A DNA stretch of 64,000 nt from Diplonema japonicum (taxonomy: Eukaryota > Euglenozoa > Diplonemea > Diplonemida > Diplonemidae): positions 186,001 to 250,000 of the forward strand of contig OZ025681.1 of assembly GCA_964019335.1 (NCBI GenBank), read 5' to 3'. Positions 21,579 through 31,148 of this stretch are shown in pieces (the first letter of the stretch is position 1; every line of letters starts with the position of its first letter). Below the pieces are notes generated by a model. It made no database searches. It was not told where the DNA came from and saw only the letters and a list, made by a program, of their open reading frames with translations. The translations under genes were made by a program, and so were the position numbers.

Positions 21579-21614
<36 letters not shown>
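21579..21614. repeat. (GA)n microsatellite
   Basis: Perfect or near-perfect GA dinucleotide tract about 35 bp long. Confidence 0.9.
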
Positions 21615-21617
<3 letters not shown>

Positions 21618-21782
21618 CAAAAGAAAAAAAATATACTCAAAGAAAAAAAAAATCTTTTTTTCTTAACTTTTTTTTTCTCTTTTTTTCCCGGCTTCAAACT
21701 GTTCGTAAGGGAAGGGAGGAGGCAGGTTTTTTTCGTGCAAAGTAAAAAAAAAAAATAAATAAAAAAAAATGAAAACTATCGT

Positions 21783-22316
21783 TTAACAACAGCCCTGGTC
21801 AGATAAAGTAACACAATTATGAATCTCGGAGTAAGGGTCGAACCTGTACAAAGTGCCAGTAGGCGTACTTATCAAGGACCTCGAAGATCCATGAGGTGAC
21901 AGAGATGCTGTCGATTCCGGGGTACAAGAGCCTTCGCTGGGGGTTGAAAGATGTACCTCAACAGACACAGGGGGACTGCGGGTCTTGTTTTTGAGGTGCT
22001 TGCTCAGCCCTCGGATAGCCCCCATAAGCATTTCCTCCCCATGAGCCTGTATCCTTTCATTAAGGTTACGCTTCCTTGGGAACAAGTGAATCAGCTTGCA
22101 CTTGTTCCCACTAGGACACCTCCCCCTCATCCAGAAGTCAATGCAGCGCCACTCCCGAGTCTCTTGCGTCAGCACCTTGACCTTACCCTCGCAGCTTCTA
22201 CACCGAAGGGTCATCTGCCCCTTCACTACTCTAACGTTATCGAAACCGTTGTCAGCACAACTACACCTAAGTTGTTCAGCAGTTCCCACACGCAGGCTGG
22301 AGGCACGACAAGTCAT
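21783..22316 (-). CDS. CCCH zinc-finger protein, paralogue of the 1125-1826 gene
   Basis: Predicted 177 residues from the ATG at 22316. The open frame continues upstream only through poly-Lys and poly-Phe homopolymer translation and then a retroelement relic on the other strand, so the longer version is rejected. The N-terminal third holds the same metal-binding block as the gene at 1125: a Cys pair (RCSCADNG), NVRVVKG, LRCRSCEGKVKV (CxxC), then a CCCH finger (RCIDFWMRGRCPSGNKC followed by KLIHLF). A basic segment (PRKRNLNERIQ) follows, then a Ser/Thr/Pro-rich tail (TPSEGSCTPESTASLSPHGS). There is no NTF2-like domain. An RNA-binding regulator is likely from the finger type; the target is unknown. 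The ATG again sits directly behind a long A run on the coding strand. Confidence 0.75.
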   Translation of the reverse strand: MTCRASSLRVGTAEQLRCSCADNGFDNVRVVKGQMTLRCRSCEGKVKVLTQETREWRCIDFWMRGRCPSGNKCKLIHLFPRKRNLNERIQAHGEEMLMGAIRGLSKHLKNKTRSPPVSVEVHLSTPSEGSCTPESTASLSPHGSSRSLISTPTGTLYRFDPYSEIHNCVTLSDQGCC

Positions 22317-22499
22317 ATCTTTTTTTTTTTTTTTTTTTTTTTTCTTGTGATGGAAATGAAAATTGTGTGTAAGAAAAAAAAAAAAAAAAAAAAAAAAAAA
22401 AGAAGTGATGGGGGAAGGAGGCGGGGAAAAAAAAAAAAAAGAAGAAAAAAAAAAGGCCAGAAAAAAAAAAAAAAAAAAAAAAAAAAATCGGGTGACGAA

Positions 22500-22640
22500 A
22501 ATGAACGCCTTGTTGTTGTTGGTCTGGTCACTCTTGTATGCAGATGACGGGTAGCGTTTAGTGGAGGTCCTGACAAGGGCAACCAACAAAGTAAGTGACA
22601 ACCCTGCGATGCGTGAGATAAAGACCCGTGTACCTAGGGG
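22500..22640 (+). pseudogene. LINE reverse-transcriptase relic (YADD region)
   Basis: One plus-strand frame reads LLYADDG, a stop codon, then RLVEVLTRATNKV. This matches the motif C region of the two LINEs elsewhere in the window (YADDVYLLARLAEVLTRATN and YADDAYLLARLVEVLKRATN). Flanking sequence is unrelated or homopolymeric, and the fragment then runs into unrelated codons. It is a short dead fragment of the same LINE family, in opposite orientation to the adjacent zinc-finger gene. Confidence 0.75.
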
Positions 22641-22646
22641 GGTCAT

Positions 22647-23211
22647 TATTGTTTTACCCCCCCCCCCCCCCCCCTCGTCGTCAATTAGCCCCTTCCGGTC
22701 TGAAAATGCCTATTTTGTTGTAGAACTTTAGCACTTAGTCCTAGCACAGTTGAGTGACTAACAACGAAGGGGAAGGAGGAAAAAAGGGGAAAAAAAGGTT
22801 GTGGGAAAATGGGGGAGGGGTGGGGAGGGGAATTTCTGTAAAGGTGGAGCGTATCTCTCTCCCCCCCCCCTTTTTTTCTTTTTTTGTTCTTCTATTAAAT
22901 TCGTATCCGAAAGGAGCTTTTTCTTTTTACACCAAAACTGTAACGCAAGGGTAAAAACCCGGAGGAAAAAAGTTTGTTTTGCCCGAAAATACGTTTCCAA
23001 AGTTCCCCTTAGGGGGTTAGAGGGTTTGCTGATTGTTTATATTCTATCTTCCAACAACAACAACAACAACAACAACAAAAAAAAAAGGATTCGATAATTG
23101 ATGTGACACCAAACATTAATAGGGGGGCATTCCTCGTCGGATAACATCCCATGAGGGGGAAGATGAGCATGGCAGGAAAAAAATAAAATAAAATAAAATA
23201 ATAACTATTGA
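22647..23211. other. intergenic, no gene seen
   Basis: Homopolymer-rich, with a C run at 22659-22673 and an (AAC)n tract at about 23053-23078. No coding or RNA feature recognised. Confidence 0.7.
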
Positions 23212-23361
23212 TTTATGAAAAATAAAGTGGACTTTATTTCCCGCGGCTGATAATCTGTCCCGAGGGGGTGATTTTCCCTCGCTTCGCTCGTGAAAATCAG
23301 ATCCCGAGGGGCAGATTATCAGCCAAGGGAAAGAGTAAGGTCCACTTTAATTCATGAATAC
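23212..23361. repeat. 150-bp foldback (long hairpin), MITE-like
   Basis: The left arm contains AAAGTGGA, GCTGATAATCTG, CCCGAGGGG and TGATTTTC. The right arm has their reverse complements in reverse order: GAAAATCA, CCCGAGGGG, CAGATTATCAGC and TCCACTTT. The centre is CTCGCTTCGCTCG. The whole could fold into one long stem. It directly precedes a LINE relic, and related AAAGTACTTT palindromes follow at 23884-23945, so these may be ends of one composite insertion. Confidence 0.8.
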
Positions 23362-23384
23362 GTAATCTTATTTATTTTCTGGTT

Positions 23385-23840
23385 CCCGATGACACTCTCA
23401 AATCCCCCCAAAGCCAGGAAGTCCAGGATTTGACATAACATTAAGACAGGGGGTTGCTTGCACTGCTCGTCCACGCCTTCAGCATGGCAGTCAACCTGGG
23501 CCAGTCTTGCAATTTTGTGCTTATGCTTCATGGAATGGTTCAGGCGGCTATAAAGGGACCAGAGGCCCGACGGCTTAGCCCTCCTTTGTACAGGGCATCG
23601 AACTACGTTATCATGTCAGCCTCCCTGGGCTTTCTGATGCGGCTGAACTCGATGAACTCAGGAACCTGGGTGCACCAGCGACGCATGGCCCCTGTTCTTG
23701 TCCACCCAAACAGCTCCCTACTTAGAGGGGGGGCTGCGAGCGATGTTCGTACCGCAGATGCCATCCATGACTGAAAGGCAAACCCCGACAGCCAACAACA
23801 GGATGCAACAGCAGCCCTGGCTGCAAAGCTTTGTTGATTT
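23385..23840 (+). pseudogene. 3' relic of a LINE, frameshifted
   Basis: Plus-strand frames reproduce the C-terminus of the LINE ORF2 found elsewhere. One frame has ELRNLGAPATHG, compared with TLRHLGGPTTHG in the LINE. A second has QTAPYLEGGLRAMFVPQMPS followed by MTERQTPTANN, compared with QTAPYLARLQAMFLAQMPS and ISSRQTATAG. The match changes frame between these blocks, so the copy is dead and 5' truncated. The host context is AT-rich. Confidence 0.75.
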
Positions 23841-23883
23841 CCGGCCTCTTTTCTATGACGCCCCATTTTCACAAATATGAGAA

Positions 23884-23945
23884 AAAAAATAAAGTACTTT
23901 ATTTTCCCCTAGGGAAATAATGAAAACTTTATTTTCCCGGCTCTA
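23884..23945. repeat. short nested palindromes
   Basis: AATAAAGTACTTTATT is a perfect palindrome, followed by TTTTCCCCTAGGGAAAATAAT-like arms with mismatches. The AAAGT/ACTTT and TTTCCC words match the outer arms of the foldback at 23212-23361, which suggests a common origin. Confidence 0.5.
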
Positions 23946-24079
23946 GCCAAAAATTCCTTTGGAGGGAATCCAGAAAATAAATAAATAAGTAAGACTATAA
24001 GACTTAAAGGAGGCCGGTGTTGGCGGCGCCCAGCACAAGAACTATCTACTTGATTACAGGGGGCGGCCGAGCTGTAGCT

Positions 24080-24247
24080 TCTTCTGCGTTCCGCGTCCCT
24101 GGTGTGCAGCTTGCTGCCTGTTCGTCACCCTGAGCATCTGCGTTACGTTCTTCCACTCGGGCGCTACCGGTGATGACCGACGAGGAGGTCAACAGCGAAC
24201 AACACATCTGATGTACTTCTTTATATTTTCATGTTATCCCCACCACC
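24080..24247 (+). repeat. dispersed repeat family R1, copy 2
   Basis: Ends with the R1 signature (GAGGTCAACAGCGAACAACA to CATGTTATCCCCACCACC) and starts with a TGTAGCTTCTTCTGCGTTCC block resembling copy 1. GC-richer than its surroundings. Confidence 0.7.
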
Positions 24248-24644
24248 TGGAAAAAAGAAAAGAATAGAAAAAAAAAAGAAGAAAAATGAGTGCCCGCCGC
24301 GCGTTATTACACATCTGGACCCTTATTTTATGTTTTAAAAAGAAGCAAAATGAGAGAAGCAGGTTTTCTTTTTCCTTTTCTTTTCCTTTCCTTTTTTTTT
24401 TTTCTCGATAGACTCAGCGAGAGAGAGAGAGAGCCTGACGATGAGGAGTAAAGGGGAAAGGGGGGAGGGGAGGCCAGGAGCATTTGTCCAACGCTTTGTT
24501 TTTCTTTTTTATTCATATCACCCCCCCTCCCCATTACTTTACCCAAGTTGCATCGGTTTCTTTCTTTTATTCTTCATGAATAAGCCAGTTTTCTTTTTTT
24601 TTTCTTTTCCCTTCAATGCAAAGGAAAAAAGATAAACAAAACAA

Positions 24645-24675
<31 letters not shown>

Positions 24676-24902
24676 GAAAAGATGAAGACACTGAACTCAG
24701 CCAGTCCGCAAGGCCAGCATCACCACTTTTCACAGGTCCCCTTAAGAACCAGCAGCCCAGAAAATAATTTAAAAAATGGAGCGGCAACTTCACTTTTTCG
24801 TTTTTTTTTTTTTTAAATTAAATTTTTAAAACCGATTTTAACACCAAAAACCAATTACTCCAACTTTGGGACTTTTCTAGACCCAACATACTATTGTTGC
24901 CT
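24248..24902. other. intergenic, microsatellites
   Basis: A/T-rich DNA with a short GA tract near 24420 and an (AAT)n tract at about 24645-24672. It forms the 3' flank of the first array gene. No gene seen. Confidence 0.7.
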
Positions 24903-25322
24903 CTAAATTGCAGTTTGCCCGGGAGGGACTGGAGTACCATACTGAGGGGGTGGATAGGCGGGAGTGGCCGTCCCATAAACGGGCTGGGCTGTGTAAACCT
25001 GCACGGTCTGAGCGGGCCGTTTGTAACAGCAGCACCTCCCGGACTTAATGCAGCAGAATATACAGAGGGAGATCCCGACACACGTCAGAATACTGCCCAC
25101 AACTGCAAACGCAATCGTGAAGCTTGTCAGATTGCAGCTATAGAGGGGCACCAAATTGTTACTATTCCTCTCACAGGTACTCCAAGGGCAGATGCACGTG
25201 TACTCCAGATTCCGGTCCGTGTTTGAGTCATGCTCTATGTAGCAGTAGTTGCTCAGAGGGTTTGTCTCATCACACCCGGAGACAGCAAGAACAAACAGCG
25301 ACAACACAGTGATAACCTTCAT
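24903..25322 (-). CDS. six-Cys single-pass membrane protein, array copy 1 (most divergent)
   Basis: Predicted 139 residues: signal peptide (MKVITVLSLFVLAVSG), an ectodomain of about 50 residues with six Cys including the family signature CICPWSTCER, one transmembrane helix (FTIAFAVVGSILTCVGISLC), a juxtamembrane Cys cluster (FCCIK, CCC) and a Pro-rich tail. The tail holds a PPQY motif (AYPPPQYG), which fits the PPxY consensus bound by WW domains such as those of NEDD4-type ligases. An NLTS sequon lies near the membrane. The architecture resembles animal Shisa/CYYR1/VOPP1-type small adaptors, but I would not assign orthology. This copy lacks the near-identical TM-coding DNA of the others (ILTCVGISLC, and SGRCCC after the helix), so it has escaped homogenisation. 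The function is unknown; a membrane adaptor or surface protein is plausible. Confidence 0.8.
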   Translation of the reverse strand: MKVITVLSLFVLAVSGCDETNPLSNYCYIEHDSNTDRNLEYTCICPWSTCERNSNNLVPLYSCNLTSFTIAFAVVGSILTCVGISLCIFCCIKSGRCCCYKRPAQTVQVYTAQPVYGTATPAYPPPQYGTPVPPGQTAI

Positions 25323-26158
25323 TTTCTTTTTTGGATTTTCTTTTCTTCTTTCTGTTCCCCTTGTTTTCCTGTGTTGAAATAGGGGGGGGATAAAAAAAGA
25401 AGAAAAATAAAAAAAGAGGAGGGGAAAAAAAAAAGGAAAAAAAAGGACCCAGTCCCGAAGATAGTGCCCCCCCCCCCCCCCCCCCCCATAACACAGTGGC
25501 CATTTTTGATTCTATTTTTGTATTCTAAGAACCCGTAAATACAAAGGAATAAAAAAAAGAAAAATAAAATAAAAAAAAGAACGAAATACCCGCATTGCGA
25601 TAAAAGAAAAACACATCATTCTTTTTCAGGAGATCTTCACTTCTCCAGTAACGACCCATAAGATTATACCAGCATTTCCCTGTTTTTTTTTCTTTTTTTT
25701 TTTTTTTTGTTTCCCCTTTAAATGATGTTCATCGTTTCCCGTCCCCTGTTCTAGAATCTTAATGCGGTACGTTCAGAAATATATTTGGAAAAAAAAAAAA
25801 AGAAAAAAAATGCTCTTTTTTTATATTTTTTCTTTTCAAACCTCGATTTTTTCAAGGCAGGGAACAGTCCTCGCCCACTGCCTAAGACAGCATAGCTTCG
25901 TAGAAAAAGACCATTAACATCGATAACATAGTACTTCTTCTTCTTCTTCCTCAAGGTGGTTGTACCCTAACTAGGAGGCCACGTTCTTTGGGTTGATATT
26001 GGTCCCAAAAGCCCAAAAGCCCAAGAAATGCATGACAAAAAAAAAAGGGGGCTGTCAAAAAAAAGAGAAAAAAAAATTTAAAAAAAAGCTGATTGAGATG
26101 AGGTTCAGAAAAAAGAAAAAAAAAACGGGTTTTTTTGCGGGGAAAAAAAATGTATCAA

Positions 26159-26191
<33 letters not shown>

Positions 26192-27310
26192 ACGCATCAT
26201 TTGATTTGCTTTGTTTTTGAGAGTCATCTTTCTTTTTTCCTTTGTCTTCTTTAGAACTTCAAAAACATGCAATATGGTTAAATACGATTAGACCTTGTAA
26301 CTCTTTTTCTTTTTTTTCTTCTTTTTCTTTTTTTTTCCGTGCTGAATAAGAGAGGCCTTAAACACTGTTCTTGAAACTATGGCAATTCACTCAGGACAAA
26401 AAAGATGTGTGACTTGATTGCACACACAGTATGTGACACAGAGGCCACCCTTGTGAAGCTCAGCCCGAAGCTTCCCAAGTCCCCTGTGGCCGGTCAGGCA
26501 TAACGTAAAAAGCGGAGAGGTAACGAAAGAGGGGGGAAAGAAACAAAAGATTTTTTTCTTTTTCTTTTTTTTTCTTGGAGACCGCCACCAACACAGTCTG
26601 GAAACTATTTTGCTAATTCATTATTATTGCAGCATGTGAATAACGGAAAAGAGATGGCAAAGTACTTCCTATCATGTTTGCTCAAATTGCAATTGAGGTT
26701 AAAAAAAAAGGGGTATCACAGGTGATAAAGAAAGAAGGTTAAAATATATATAAAAAGAAGAAAAAAAAGATGAAAATGGGTAGCTTCAAAAAATAAAGCA
26801 GTAAGTAGACCGCGGCAACCTAGCGAAAATAATAATGGGAGAATTTCTTCGCGGGGGGGGATACTCGTTTGATATTTGTTTATCGCACGCTGTACTCCAG
26901 CTTAAAGAGCGGACGAGCCCACTGTCAAAGACCCGTTCCCGCAGCAAGCGCACAAAAAGACACAGGTGAAATGGAAGAAAAAAGAAGAAGAAAAAAACAA
27001 ACCTTTTTTTTTCTTTCGGATTCTGTGATATATACTTTTTACTCCCCCCCCACCTTCTTTTTTTTTGCCTTCATTCATCCCTAATAGGAAGGAATAAGAG
27101 GTCCTATAAAAAAAAAAAGACTGCGCAACCCAAACGGTAAAAACTTTGAAAACGCTTCACCGGGACCACATTGGGGGGGGGGGGGGGGAGGAAACCTTTT
27201 TTGGAGCCTTGCACCGGGATAACATATCACCGTCACAGGGTCAACTACTGGATTCTTCCGGAGTTGAAGTAAAAAGATGCGATGTTGTGAATCAAGTAAA
27301 AGTACAATCT
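25323..27310. other. intergenic between array copies 1 and 2
   Basis: About 2 kb with C, G and A/T runs and no supportable gene. A mixed-composition patch at 26340-26520 has no long frame, and I do not recognise it. The final 130 bp are the 3' flank of copy 2. Confidence 0.65.
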
Positions 27311-27802
27311 CTAAGCTGCAGTTTGCGGGGGGGGAACCATAGGGGCACCAATGCACTGAGGGGGAGGGTAAGAAGCAGGAGGATACGCAGCAGGATAAGC
27401 ATTGGGATATGCCTGGGGCTGAGCAGCGCCAGTTACATAAACAGGCTGGGCCACTTGTAACTGGCCAACTGTCTGCACCGGCTGCTGGGAAGGCTTGTTA
27501 CAGCAGCACTTGACACAGCAGAAAATACAGAGGCCGATCCCAACACACGTCAGCACGCTGCCCACAACAATAAAAGCGATCGAGAAACCAGTAATCTTGC
27601 AGTCGTAGAGGGGCGACACAATGTTGCTGTTCCTCTCACAGGTACTCCAAGGGCAGACGCATTCATACTCTAAGTAAATGAAACCATCATCACTGGTGTA
27701 ATCCCTGTAACAGTAATCCCCCTCCGGGTTAGTCCTGTCACACCCGGAGACAGCAAGAACAAACAGCGACAACACAGCGATAACCTGGTTGATAACGTTC
27801 AT
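27311..27802 (-). CDS. six-Cys single-pass membrane protein, array copy 2
   Basis: Predicted 163 residues from an MNVINQVIAVLSL start. The ectodomain has its own loop 1 sequence (CYRDYTSDDGFIYLEYECVC) and the long form of loop 2 (ERNSNIVSPLYDC). The TM helix is GFSIAFIVVGSVLTCVGIGL, followed by CIFCCVKCCC. The tail differs from other copies: SQQPVQTVGQLQVAQPVYVT, then Ala/Pro/Tyr-rich repeats (AYPNAYPAAYPPASYPPPQ). A candidate splice acceptor lies 27 nt upstream of the ATG (27830-27831). It is intermediate between copy 1 and the homogenised copies. Confidence 0.85.
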   Translation of the reverse strand: MNVINQVIAVLSLFVLAVSGCDRTNPEGDYCYRDYTSDDGFIYLEYECVCPWSTCERNSNIVSPLYDCKITGFSIAFIVVGSVLTCVGIGLCIFCCVKCCCNKPSQQPVQTVGQLQVAQPVYVTGAAQPQAYPNAYPAAYPPASYPPPQCIGAPMVPPPQTAA

Positions 27803-27829
27803 TTTTCCTTTCTTTTTTTTCTCGAAAAC

Positions 27830-27831
27830 CT
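27830..27831 (-). promoter_or_regulatory. candidate splice acceptor of array copy 2
   Basis: The minus strand reads TTTTATTTTGTTTTC, then ATAAGTAACACTAG followed by GTTTTCGAG. The ATAAGTA...AG/GTTTTTC arrangement recurs in front of other array genes. Confidence 0.45.
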
Positions 27832-28044
27832 AGTGTTACTTATGAAAACAAAATAAAATAGGGGGTACATAAAAATAACACAAAAGAAATACTATTCCTT
27901 TTAAAAGTTAAGAAGTGAGAGACAAGGAGCTAGTTAACGAACGGTGCGGCGGTTACTGCGGTAGAGGGCCCGGAGGCCAGAAATTTAATTTCTTCCTAAG
28001 CTTCAGGTTGCAGAGAGAATAATTGGAATGCAACTGCGCATTCC

Positions 28045-28109
28045 AGCCCTGACGCACTTGCCGCAGCAGAAAATACAGAGGCCGATCCCAATGCGACGAT
28101 AACCTTCAT
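28045..28109 (-). pseudogene. array gene remnant with internal deletion
   Basis: TM-coding DNA (GCAGCAGAAAATACAGAGGC, then CGATCCCAAT on the plus strand) is joined directly to the signal-peptide start (GCGACGATAACCTTCAT). Everything between has been lost. The ectodomain is absent, so no family protein can be made. Confidence 0.75.
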
Positions 28110-28677
28110 TTTACCCTGTTGTGCTAATGGGGGGAGGGGTGGGTAAAGGGAAACTAAATAAACACCAAGGTGCTGACACACATTCCATTGCCTCTTGCAA
28201 ACCTCCTGCGAATATGTACTAGATGCTTCTGGGAGAAAAAATGATGATGGACTTAGCGTGGCCAGTCCGGAATATATATGAAAAAAATGGGGCGGAATTT
28301 AACAACACAGTGGCCTCTTGAAGAAAACTAAGAAAGATCTCAACGAAGTAAAGAAATATTATCATTCAGCAAAGGGGAGGGGGAGGGGTGCATCTCTGGT
28401 GCCATTTATAAAAAAGAAAAAAGAGGGGAACAAAAAGAATGGTGGCTTGAATGTACTCAGTTGACGTGTTTTTGTGCGCGTGAGTGATATAAAAGTAATT
28501 AAATTACTCCTTAAAAAGTAGTAAAATAAAACTCGTTACACTTGGCCATCAACTGGATCTTTATCCTCGAACAATGAAAAACTGTCAAATTGAGCAAATT
28601 AAAGCAGTAAAGGTGCGAATAACAAATGGGGGGGGGAACAAAATTCTTCTTTTTTTTTTTAATTTTCGTCTAATTAC

Positions 28678-28713
<36 letters not shown>

Positions 28714-29049
28714 AATCTTCTGCGGCAATAGTCCGTCGTCTTTCTGATGACTACAAATAACAATTCATCATAAAAAAGAAAGAGTTTTGAAAACCCTCGA
28801 CTTTTTAGCAAAAGAAAAAAATCCTATCCAGAACACTATTCCTTTCTACAGACAAGATTAAAGAGATTTACAGTAACTAGCTGGTAAAAAAAGAGTAGGC
28901 TAATTTCATTTGTTGCTTGCGCAAGTTTGGTGGTATTGTCCTACGATGTGCTTTGGATTCTTCTTCGTAAAAAAATTAGAATGGGACGTTCGGAAATTAA
29001 TTTCGTCGGTCAGTCTGAAGTTTTCACGTTTTCTTTTCAACTTCTTCTT
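28110..29049. other. intergenic with array-specific repeat blocks
   Basis: Contains one copy each of two blocks that recur through the array: block P (28242-28340) and block Q (about 28725-28880). A 30-bp A run lies between. No gene seen. Confidence 0.7.
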
Positions 29050-29553
29050 CTAAACAACACTTTTCACGGGAGGAGCCTGGGTACCATCCTGAGGGGGAGG
29101 ATAGGCACCACCCTGAGGGGCAGGATAGGCACCATCCTGAGGGGGAGGATAGGCACCACCCTGAGGGGGAGGATAGGCACCGCCCTGAGGGGGAGGATAA
29201 GCACCATCCTGAGGGGCGCCGCCCTGAGTGGCGGGATAAGCGTAAACGGGCTCACCAGAATTCGCCTGCTGGGTAGGCTTGTTACAGCAGCACTTGACAC
29301 AGCAGAAAATACAGAGGCCGATCCCAATACACGTCAGCACGCTGCCCACAACAATAAAAGCGATCGAGAAACCAGTCAGCTTGCAGTCGTAAGTGCTGCC
29401 GCTCCTCTCACAGGTACTCCAAGGGCAGATGCACTTGTACTCCGTAAACCCCTCCCTGTAACAGTAGTCATTCTGCGGGCTAGTGTCATCACACCCGGAG
29501 ACAGCAAGAACAAACAGCGACAACACAGCGATAACCTGGTTCATAACGTTCAT
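29050..29553 (-). CDS. six-Cys single-pass membrane protein, array copy 3 (long repeat tail)
   Basis: Predicted 167 residues, start MNVMNQVIAVLSL. The ectodomain has short loop 1 (CYREGFTEYKCIC) and short loop 2 (ERSGSTYDC). The TM helix and CCVKCCCNKPTQQANSGEPV segment are of the homogenised type. The tail holds about seven tandem GAYPPPQG/GAYPPPQD-type heptamers encoded by a roughly 21-24 bp DNA repeat (29085-29215), the longest in the array. Low-complexity Pro/Gln/Tyr tails of this sort often bind adaptor domains or drive weak self-association; that role is inference. A candidate acceptor lies at 29592-29593. Confidence 0.88.
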   Translation of the reverse strand: MNVMNQVIAVLSLFVLAVSGCDDTSPQNDYCYREGFTEYKCICPWSTCERSGSTYDCKLTGFSIAFIVVGSVLTCIGIGLCIFCCVKCCCNKPTQQANSGEPVYAYPATQGGAPQDGAYPPPQGGAYPPPQGGAYPPPQDGAYPAPQGGAYPPPQDGTQAPPVKSVV

Positions 29554-29591
29554 TTCCCCCCTCTTTTCTTTTTTTTTTTCTTTCGAAAAAC

Positions 29592-29593
29592 CT
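29592..29593 (-). promoter_or_regulatory. candidate splice acceptor of array copy 3
   Basis: Minus strand: pyrimidine-rich TTTTGTTTTTTTCTTTTTG, then TTTCCCCGG, TAATAAGTAGCACCACAAG, then GTTTTTCGAAAG. The AG is 38 nt upstream of the ATG. Confidence 0.45.
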
Positions 29594-30763
29594 TGTGGTG
29601 CTACTTATTACCGGGGAAACAAAAAGAAAAAAACAAAACAAAAAAGGGAGGAATAAAGTGAGGAAGCGAGACCTGGAAAACGCCACCTTGTTGACGCATT
29701 CCACTATTTCCTGCCAACATGTCCTGGATGCGCCTCAGGGAGGGGAAAAAAGAATGGTGATGGACTTAACGTAGCCAGTCCGGAATGTATATGAAAAATG
29801 GGGCGGAATCACTCTAACATCACAGTGGCCTTTTGATTTCTTTTTCTTTTCAAAAAGAAAACTCGAAATTCGATTTCAACAAAGTAAAGAAACATTTATT
29901 TCTTTAGCAAAAAGGGGATAAAAGAAAAAAAGAAAAAAAAGAAAAAAAAAAAAAACTCAATCTATTCTCTGCGGTGCGCTGAGTTGGTTGCCCACTGTGG
30001 GGCCTGTCACCATTCTGGCGATTGCATTCTGGTGCCATTTATAAAAAAAAAAAAAGAAAAAGGAGAAGAAAAAAAAATGAAATGGTAGCTTGAAATTGCA
30101 CATCTCAAGTTGACATGTTTTTGCGCGCACGAGCGTATATTAGAAAGTATAAAATTACTCATTATGCTGCAATCAACTATTCTTTCGTCTCTCGGATAAT
30201 AAAAAGCTACCAACAAGAACGACCTTACCGGAACCTTGAAGTTCCAAATGGTAACCGAGATGGTAAAATGCGGAACCGAGATGCGGTAAAGTCATTCCTT
30301 GGCGATAGGTAAGTGGTTTCATTTCACGACTCTCTGAAATTACTTCACCAACCTCAGCGTGTAGTAATTTCAGAAAAGAGTGAAATATAAATTTGTAAAT
30401 TACCAGCAAGGCGGGAAAAAGGGAAACAATAAAAATGGGAGAAACAATTCATTTTCTTTTTTTTTTTTTTTTTTCGTCTTTCTGTCGTCTAACCACTGTA
30501 ATCTCATTTTCCTTTTTCTGTGTAGGATACTTTTTTAGGATCGAAAGAAGGAGTGAACGCGTCCATAGACGAGACCACGGCTAGTGGCCGGGGCACTCAT
30601 ACGTGGACGACTCGAGTACCAAGGGCTAAGGGTGTTAATATCCAAAAAATCCCGAAAACGATCCTAAAAAAAATTTAAAAATACTTTCCTTATTTTTTTG
30701 CGGCATAGTCCGTCGTCTTCTGCGAAACAAAAAAGAAAGAGTTTTGAAAACCCTCGACTCTTT

Positions 30764-30806
<43 letters not shown>

Positions 30807-31148
30807 CAATATCCTATCCAGAACACTATTCCTTTCTACAGACAAGATTAAAGAAGACTTACAGGGTAATTAGTCGGTAAAAAAGAAAAAAAAAAAAAAA
30901 AAAAAAAAAAAAGAGTTGGCTGAACTCTTTTTTTTCTTGCTTTTGTTGCAGGATTGCAAAAAGGAACAACGCTTGCCCACATGATATGCGTGGGTTTTTC
31001 TTCGTTCTTTTTGTTTCTTGTTCGCTGTTTTCTGATGAAAGGGAGGAATAAAAATAATATAAGAGGGGGGGGGCCATTGCTGGCGCCCTGTTGTCCTGTA
31101 ATTATGTCAATCAGTCTGAGGTTCCCCCATTTTTTTCAACTTCTTCTT
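29594..31148. other. intergenic between array copies 3 and 4
   Basis: Holds block P (about 29755-29850), the double-hairpin element (30214-30392) and block Q (about 30705-30870), separated by homopolymers. No gene seen. Confidence 0.7.
30214..30392. repeat. double-hairpin intergenic element, copy 1
   Basis: The first part contains GCGGTAAAGTCATTCCTTGG with a partly matching GAACGACCTT arm upstream. The second part has ATTTCACGACTCTCTGAAAT pairing with ATTTCAGAAAAGAGTGAAAT about 45 bp later, a strong stem. Related copies are at 39650-39822 (both stems) and 43020-43140 (second stem lost). No frame is conserved. Confidence 0.7.

Larger units (their letters stand above)
15484..21782. other. long gene-poor, repeat-rich interval
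   Basis: About 6.3 kb without a gene I can defend. It is full of A/T and G homopolymers, with (AAT)n-like and (GA)n tracts. It carries copies of dispersed repeats R1 (17000-17173), R2 (17858-17945 and 21361-21475), R3 (18456-18790) and R4 (19489-19530). A less biased patch at 16436-16570 has no reading frame. A candidate splice acceptor for the hydroxylase gene lies at 15556-15557 (AAACAG after a T-rich tract). Confidence 0.7.

Noticed and set aside
22317-22646. N-terminal extension of the second CCCH gene to 287 residues
   Set aside because: The extra residues are translated homopolymers (Lys and Phe runs) plus antisense of a LINE relic. The ATG at 22316 matches the start context of the other CCCH gene.
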